This document shows, piece by piece, positions 59,081-64,000 of a stretch of DNA of 64,000 nt; the stretch's first letter is position 1, and each line of letters starts with the position of its first letter. The position numbers and the translations under genes were made by a program. The stretch comes from Pseudomonadota bacterium (lineage in GTDB: Bacteria; Pseudomonadota; Alphaproteobacteria; Sphingomonadales; Sphingomonadaceae). The notes under the pieces are model-generated. The model saw only the letters and a program-made list of their open reading frames with translations, was not told the origin of the DNA and did not search any database. The stretch covers positions 62,001 through 126,000 of the forward strand of contig JAEXFD010000002.1 in the NCBI GenBank assembly GCA_023400405.1, in the 5' to 3' direction.

Positions 59081-62000
59081 TCAGAAGGCGAAGCGCATGC
59101 CTGCCGAGTAACGGGCATCCTGCTTCGTGACGAAGGTGATGTTGCGCTCGGAGCGCAGATGCCCGCCGCGATTCTCGCCGAGCAGGTTGATGCCCTCGAC
59201 GAAGAGCGTGATGTTCTTCGTGAACGCATAGCTCGCGCTCGCGTCGAGCTGGCCATAGGTGTTGACATAGACCGGGTTGGTGCCCGCCGCCGCCAGATAG
59301 CCCTTGCGCCAGTTGTACGCAGCACGCGCCTGGAGCCCGTTCTTGTCATAGAACAGCACCGCATTGGCGCTGTCGGAAAGGCCGGTGATCGCGAATTGCG
59401 GCTGGCTCGCCGGCAGGGTGTTGTCGTACTTATGGTTGCCGTTGACGATCGTGTAGTTGAGGATCGTGCCGAAGCCGGTGTTCCAGAAGCGATGCTGGAT
59501 CGCGAACTCGAACCCGTTCACCGACGCTGTCTGGTCGCTGTTGAACGGGGTAGTGACGACGAAGTTCACCGCCGGATCGTTCGGTTGCGCGACGATCGTC
59601 CCGTTGACGACGCCGCCCGGATAGTTGGCGGCAATATAGTCGCGGATCTGCCCGAAGGTCGCGTTCGCCCCCAGCGCGTTGATCGCTGCCTGGTAGCGCG
59701 GACCATATTGAGTCACGCCGTTGAACGTGGTGACCGGCGAGGTCACGCCCGGCACGGTCGTGTTGATCTGGGTCTGGCCGATATAGTTCGACACGACCTT
59801 GTGGAAGAAGCCGACCGAGAAATAGCTCTCGCGGTCGTAATACCACTCGGCCGACAGATCGATGTTCTTCGACTTGTACGGGATCAGGTTGGGATTGCCC
59901 ACGCCGCCGGTGCCGCCGCCGATGCGGAACAGCGTGTCGAGGCGGCGACCGCCCTGCAGGCTGCCATAGTCCGCACGTGTGATGGTGTGGCTGTACGACG
60001 CACGCAGCTTGACATCTTCGAGCGGCTGGAAGTCCACGTCGATCGACGGCAGCCAGTTCTCATAGCTGCCCTTGAAGGTCGTGAACCCGCTTCCCGAGAA
60101 CAGGATGTTGAACTCGTTCTGCGAGTTCTGCCGTGCGCCCACCGGCGTCGGCACCAGCGCCGAAGCCGAGACATCGGTATTCTCGTAACGCAGTCCGGCG
60201 ATCACATGCGCGGGCCGCGAGAACAGCTCGAGCTTGCCGTTGAACTGGATGTACGGCGCAACCGTCTTTTCCTGGATGCGCGAATCCGTGGTGTAGGGCA
60301 GGAGGCACTGCCCGTTGCCGCCACAGATATTGTAGGCCTTGTCGAGCAGCGACACCATCGTCGGCAAGTCGAACGAATAGAAGGACTTGATGATCGCCGG
60401 GTCGTTCGCGCCGCTGATTCCCGAGAATTTGTCGGGAATGCTGACGAGATGGAAGATGCTGTCCGGAACCAGCGCCGCCGCGGCCGCGCGCTGCGCCGGG
60501 CTGTCGCCGCCGGTGCCGCCCCAGGTGTCGTTCTGCAGCACGCTATAGGCCGAACGCACCTTGTTGTCGGTATATTCGAAGCCCCAGTCCAGGCTGTCCA
60601 TGAAGCCATGGCCATTGTCGTAATGGCCGCTCAGATGGACCTGGTTGATCTCGTCGCGGAAATAGGAATTGCGGAAGGCGTTGCCGGTCGGGACGATGTT
60701 CGCCGCGTTGAGCGGATCGATGCCCGGATACATGTTGAACGAGATGACCGGCAGGTCGTGATCGAAGTTGATCGTCTGGCTCTGCACGCCGAACACCGCG
60801 GTGCCCACCGAGTTGCTGTTGCCATAGGGGCTGTCGGGCTTCGACGTCGCGATCGAGTGGTGCGCGTCGAGCACGACGGTCACGCCGCCCGGCGCATCCC
60901 ATTTCAGGTTGCCGCCGATCGAGTTGTTCTCGCTGCGCGCCGAGGTCTGCGACGCCGAGTAGGAGAGGTCCTTGGTTTCGTTCGCGCCAAAGCGCTCGGT
61001 GTAGAAGATCGGGCCGGCGACCGGGCCGTTGGTCCAGGCGCTCGACGTGTCGTTGTGGTTGTACCAGACGCCGACGCTATTGTCGCGAATGTCGACCGTA
61101 TTGCGCGAATAGGTATAGTCGAACGTCGCGGTCAGGCTGTCGCTCGGGCGGAATTGCAGCACCGCCTGGCCGTTGATCCGCTCGCGCCGGCCATTGACCA
61201 CGTCATAGCCGCCATTCTGCGGCACCTGATAGACATCGGTCGCCTTGGGGCGATTGGTGATGTTGGCATAGCGCGGATCGCCCTGCTGGGCGAGCGAGCC
61301 CCAATTGTTCTCGGAGCCGAGATAGCCGTCGCGCCAGCCGACATTGACCGAGTTCGAGCTGAAGTTGCGGCGCTGGTACGAGCCGATCAGCAGGATGCCG
61401 ATCCGGTCGTCCGCGAACGTGTCGGAGAAGATGCCCGAAACTTCGGGCGTGATGTCGTTGCGGCCGTTCTGCGAGGTGTCGATCACGCCGCGGGCCGAGA
61501 GCGAGCCGCGCAGGCCCGGCTTGTCGAACGGGCGGGGCGTGCGGATGTTGATCGTCGAGCCGATGCCGCCCGACGGCACGGTGGCGCGGCCGGACTTGTA
61601 GACTTCGAGCGCCGCGACGCCTTCGGACGCGAGGTTGGCGAAGTCGAACGAGCGCGACGAGGGCGCGCTGTTGCCGTCGCCGATCGTCGAGGTCGGCATC
61701 TGGCGGCCGTTCAGCGTCACCAGGTTATATTCGGGGCCGAAGCCGCGAACCGTGACGAACTGGCCTTCGCCGTTCGAGCGGTCGATCGAAACGCCGGTGA
61801 TGCGCTGCAGCGACTCGGCGAGGTTGGTGTCGGGGAACTTGCCGATGTCCTCGGCGCTGATCGCATCGACGATGCCCTGGGCATTGCGCTTGAGGTCGAT
61901 CGAGGCGCGCAGCGAGGCGCGAATGCCTGTGACAACGATGTCATTTCCGGAGTCGGAAGTGCCCGCCGGCGTTTGGGTGTCCGACTGCGACGGACCCGGA

Positions 62001-62104
62001 TTGCCGACCGTCGACGCAGAATCCTGCGCGGCGGCGACCATCGGGAATGTCAGGGCGAGCGTAGAGACGCCAATGGCGAATTTGGAAAGCAGACGAGCGC
62101 GCAC
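59081..62104 (-). CDS. TonB-dependent receptor (Xanthomonas/Caulobacter type)
   Basis: A 1007-residue outer-membrane transporter. The signal peptide ends FPMVAAAQ. The plug domain has NDIVVTGIRASLRASIDLKR, DIGKFPDTNLAESLQRITGV and RGFGPEYNLVTLNGRQMPTS, the sequence style of the TIGR01782 class. The beta-barrel ends in the aromatic RYSAGMRFAF. Class members often import plant-derived sugars. It starts GTG at 62104, six bases after GGGGAGG. It faces a GH3 gene and is controlled by paired LacI-type operators. Confidence 0.95.
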   Translation of the reverse strand: MRARLLSKFAIGVSTLALTFPMVAAAQDSASTVGNPGPSQSDTQTPAGTSDSGNDIVVTGIRASLRASIDLKRNAQGIVDAISAEDIGKFPDTNLAESLQRITGVSIDRSNGEGQFVTVRGFGPEYNLVTLNGRQMPTSTIGDGNSAPSSRSFDFANLASEGVAALEVYKSGRATVPSGGIGSTINIRTPRPFDKPGLRGSLSARGVIDTSQNGRNDITPEVSGIFSDTFADDRIGILLIGSYQRRNFSSNSVNVGWRDGYLGSENNWGSLAQQGDPRYANITNRPKATDVYQVPQNGGYDVVNGRRERINGQAVLQFRPSDSLTATFDYTYSRNTVDIRDNSVGVWYNHNDTSSAWTNGPVAGPIFYTERFGANETKDLSYSASQTSARSENNSIGGNLKWDAPGGVTVVLDAHHSIATSKPDSPYGNSNSVGTAVFGVQSQTINFDHDLPVISFNMYPGIDPLNAANIVPTGNAFRNSYFRDEINQVHLSGHYDNGHGFMDSLDWGFEYTDNKVRSAYSVLQNDTWGGTGGDSPAQRAAAAALVPDSIFHLVSIPDKFSGISGANDPAIIKSFYSFDLPTMVSLLDKAYNICGGNGQCLLPYTTDSRIQEKTVAPYIQFNGKLELFSRPAHVIAGLRYENTDVSASALVPTPVGARQNSQNEFNILFSGSGFTTFKGSYENWLPSIDVDFQPLEDVKLRASYSHTITRADYGSLQGGRRLDTLFRIGGGTGGVGNPNLIPYKSKNIDLSAEWYYDRESYFSVGFFHKVVSNYIGQTQINTTVPGVTSPVTTFNGVTQYGPRYQAAINALGANATFGQIRDYIAANYPGGVVNGTIVAQPNDPAVNFVVTTPFNSDQTASVNGFEFAIQHRFWNTGFGTILNYTIVNGNHKYDNTLPASQPQFAITGLSDSANAVLFYDKNGLQARAAYNWRKGYLAAAGTNPVYVNTYGQLDASASYAFTKNITLFVEGINLLGENRGGHLRSERNITFVTKQDARYSAGMRFAF

Positions 62105-62145
62105 GATATCCTCCCCTCTAAGACGGGCGCGGTTCGTCCGCGCTC

Positions 62146-62160
62146 TTGAGAACGTTCACT
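62146..62160. promoter_or_regulatory. LacI-type operator, copy 1
   Basis: TTGAGAACGTTCACT, with AACGTT as the self-complementary centre (GAACGTTC is an 8-bp palindrome). It lies about 45 bp upstream of the TonB-receptor start. An exact second copy is at 62213. Confidence 0.82.
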
Positions 62161-62212
62161 TCCTTGATCGTTTGACTCATGTCAAGCTGCCCGATCGAGC
62201 GAAAGCCTGCGG

Positions 62213-62227
62213 TTGAGAACGTTCACT
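62213..62227. promoter_or_regulatory. LacI-type operator, copy 2
   Basis: The same TTGAGAACGTTCACT, 67 bp centre-to-centre from copy 1 and 68 bp before the GH3 start. CATTAT (62228-62233) beside it could be a -10 box for the GH3 gene. Midway between the copies is TTGAC-TCAT-GTCAA (62172-62185), which supplies a TTGACA -35 on the minus strand. Confidence 0.82.
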
Positions 62228-62294
62228 CATTATGCTTGATGGGTGTGTGAATCATGCCACGCCGGCGAGCGGGGCCGAAGGAGAGGGACTTCGA

Positions 62295-64000
62295 ATGACG
62301 AAAACAGGGACTATTCACCGCGCGTCGCTGGCTGCCCTGGCATTGGCGCTTGGCGCGGGATCGGGCGCCGCGCCGGTGCAGGCGCAGACCGCCGGCGCTC
62401 CGGCCCGGTCGGTGCCGGCAGCCGACGCGCGCGCTCGGGCGGACGCGATCGTCGCGCGGATGACGCTCGAGGAAAAGATCGCGCTGCTCCACGGCCTCTT
62501 CCCGCCGATGGCAGCGGGCAAGACCGGCAACGAACTGATACCCTCGGCCGGCCATATCGACGGCGTTCCGCGCCTCGGCGTGCCGCTGGTCCGCGAGAGC
62601 GATGCCTCGCTCGGCGTGGCCAACCAGGTCGAGCAGCGCAAGGGCGACGTCGCGACTGCGCTGCCTTCGAGCCTGGCGACCGCGGCGAGCTTCGATCCCG
62701 CGATCGCCCATGCCGGCGGCGCGATGATCGGCGCGGAAGCGCGCGACAAGCGGTTCAACGTGCTGCTCGCCGGCGGCGTCAACCTGACGCGCGATCCCTG
62801 GAATGGGCGCAACTTCGAATATCTCGGCGAGGATCCGCTGCTCGCCGGCACGCTCGCCGGCGCGCATATTGCTGGGGTGCAGAGCAATCGCATCGTCTCG
62901 ACGATCAAGCACTTCGCGCTCAATGCCCAGGAAACCGGCCGGATGGTGCTCGACGCCCGGATCGGCGAAGCGGCGCTGCGGATGAGCGACCTGCTCGCCT
63001 TCCAGATCGCGATCGAAACCGGCCAGCCGGGCTCGGTGATGTGCGCCTACAACAAGGTCAATGGCGACTGGGCGTGCGAGAACAAACACCTGCTGACGGA
63101 CGTGCTCAAGCGCGACTGGGGCTATCGCGGCTGGGTGATGAGTGACTGGGGCGCGGTCCACTCCACCGTCAAGGCGGCCAATGCCGGACTCGACCAGCAG
63201 TCCGGGCAGGAACTCGACAAGGCGATCTTCTTCGGCGCCCCGCTCGCCGAGGCCGTTGCCAAGGGCGACGTCTCGATGGCGCGGATCGACGACATGGTCG
63301 CGCGCTACCTCACCGGCCTGATCGAGACCGGCGCCTACGATACCGCCATGCCGGCCAAGGCGATCGTCCCGGATTACGCTGCCCACGCCCAGGTCGCCCA
63401 GCGCGCCGCCGAGGCCGGGATCGTCCTGCTCAAGAACGAAGGCGGCGTGCTGCCGCTCGCGCGGACCGCGCGGCGTATCGTCGTGATCGGCGGCAATGCC
63501 GATGTCGGCGTGCTGTCGGGCGGCGGATCGTCGCAGGTCCGCTCGGTGGGGGGCGCCCCGGTCGAGATTCCGCTCGCCTATGGCGGCTCGGCCTCGTTTG
63601 CGCGGATCACCTATCATGCCTCGTCGCCGCTGCTCGCGCTGCGCAAGGCGCTGCCCGGCGCGCAGATCAGCTGGGTCGATGGGCGCAGCCTGAACGCGAC
63701 GGTCGAGGCGGCGAAGAAGGCCGATCTCGCGATCGTCTTCGCCACGCAATGGACCACCGAGGCGGACGACGTTCCGGACCTGCGGCTGCCGAACCATCAG
63801 GATGCGCTGATCGCTGCGATCGCCGCGGCGCAACCGCGCACCGTCGCCGTGCTGGAGACCGGTGGGCCGGTGCTGATGCCTTGGCTCGACAAGGTGCCGG
63901 CGGTCGTCCAGGCTTGGTATCCCGGCCAGCGCGGTGGCGAAGCCATCGCGGCGATCCTCACCGGCGCGGCCAATCCGTCCGGCCGCCTGCCGATCACCTT
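62295..64000 (+). CDS. GH3-family beta-glucosidase (3' end beyond window)
   Basis: A frame from ATG 62295 stays open to the window edge (568 codons), so it is incomplete. A signal peptide (MTKTGTIHRASLAALALALG ... APVQAQ) is followed by RADAIVARMTLEEKIALLHG, then NLTRDPWNGRNFEYLGEDP, KHFALNAQE and GWVMSDWGAVHST, with D284 as the likely nucleophile. The second domain (AAEAGIVLLKNEGGVLPLAR) is also present. Periplasmic or secreted glucoside hydrolase. It is divergent from the TonB receptor and shares the LacI operators. Confidence 0.93.
   Translation, partial: MTKTGTIHRASLAALALALGAGSGAAPVQAQTAGAPARSVPAADARARADAIVARMTLEEKIALLHGLFPPMAAGKTGNELIPSAGHIDGVPRLGVPLVRESDASLGVANQVEQRKGDVATALPSSLATAASFDPAIAHAGGAMIGAEARDKRFNVLLAGGVNLTRDPWNGRNFEYLGEDPLLAGTLAGAHIAGVQSNRIVSTIKHFALNAQETGRMVLDARIGEAALRMSDLLAFQIAIETGQPGSVMCAYNKVNGDWACENKHLLTDVLKRDWGYRGWVMSDWGAVHSTVKAANAGLDQQSGQELDKAIFFGAPLAEAVAKGDVSMARIDDMVARYLTGLIETGAYDTAMPAKAIVPDYAAHAQVAQRAAEAGIVLLKNEGGVLPLARTARRIVVIGGNADVGVLSGGGSSQVRSVGGAPVEIPLAYGGSASFARITYHASSPLLALRKALPGAQISWVDGRSLNATVEAAKKADLAIVFATQWTTEADDVPDLRLPNHQDALIAAIAAAQPRTVAVLETGGPVLMPWLDKVPAVVQAWYPGQRGGEAIAAILTGAANPSGRLPIT

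Noticed and set aside
59036..62149. 1037-codon open frame on the plus strand
   Set aside because: Complete antisense of the TonB receptor; low-complexity Arg/Val/Asp composition and no family motif.

Overview
The window looks like a chromosomal segment of a sphingomonad (Alphaproteobacteria, Sphingomonas or a close relative). The evidence is the high G+C content, the suf gene order, the K+-independent proton pyrophosphatase, the TonB receptor / tryptophan-halogenase-like / SapC / cupin-like cluster, and the recurring GC-rich palindromes. Almost every gene is housekeeping or niche-metabolism; I see no insertion sequence, prophage, integrase or CRISPR array. The species assignment is inference from gene content only.

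Layout. 1-4733 is most of an iron-sulfur assembly operon (sufC, sufD, sufS, a SufT/MIP18-type gene, sufA) interleaved with two related small Cys-containing proteins; sufB should lie just upstream. 4859-11001 holds an aldo/keto reductase, a GreA/GreB-like protein, an AraC regulator, a secreted S41 peptidase and a penicillin-acylase-family enzyme. 10998-14464 (minus) is an overlapping four-gene unit: dinB, an Lgt-like membrane protein, a radical SAM enzyme resembling archaeal tetraether lipid synthase, and a small membrane protein. 14611-17559 has a DUF4892-like secreted protein, tRNA-Phe, and the infA-maf-RNase E/G-like-yacG set, all four using non-ATG starts. 17662-21486 carries hppA, thiL and nusB; 21597-26447 carries an SDR, hisD, hisG, a DUF2332 protein and an alpha/beta hydrolase.

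26795-28802 is a BlaI/M56 regulator pair behind a 41-bp palindrome. 29113-36718 holds an MBL-fold hydrolase, a DUF4230 protein, a membrane protein, nadA-nadC, an RNase T2, a DUF4112 protein and an orphan substrate-binding lipoprotein. 36725-40234 (minus) has tRNA-Leu, ihfB, rpsA, a Zur-type regulator and a MerC-like protein. Two hydrolases follow, then tlyA, tspO, ubiK, a YbjN-like gene, proC, a hemerythrin, TetR/O-methyltransferase and MarR/ilvE pairs, and tRNA-Gln. 49353-53124 is a ydbH-ynbE-ydbL operon for phospholipid transport between the membranes.

The right end (53140-64000) is a coherent nutrient-uptake locus. A TonB receptor, two flavin-halogenase-like proteins, SapC, a JmjC/cupin-like protein and a LacI repressor are all transcribed leftward with overlapping ends. 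A GH3 beta-glucosidase (cut by the window end) is transcribed rightward. Two identical 15-bp LacI-type operators sit between the two arms. The simplest reading is import and hydrolysis of a glucoside, repressed by the LacI protein encoded at the end of its own operon.

Three families of palindromic repeats punctuate the window. One family has supplied the C-terminal tail of SufD and the N-terminus of SufS. Start choices, motifs and structures were read by eye; no database search was run.
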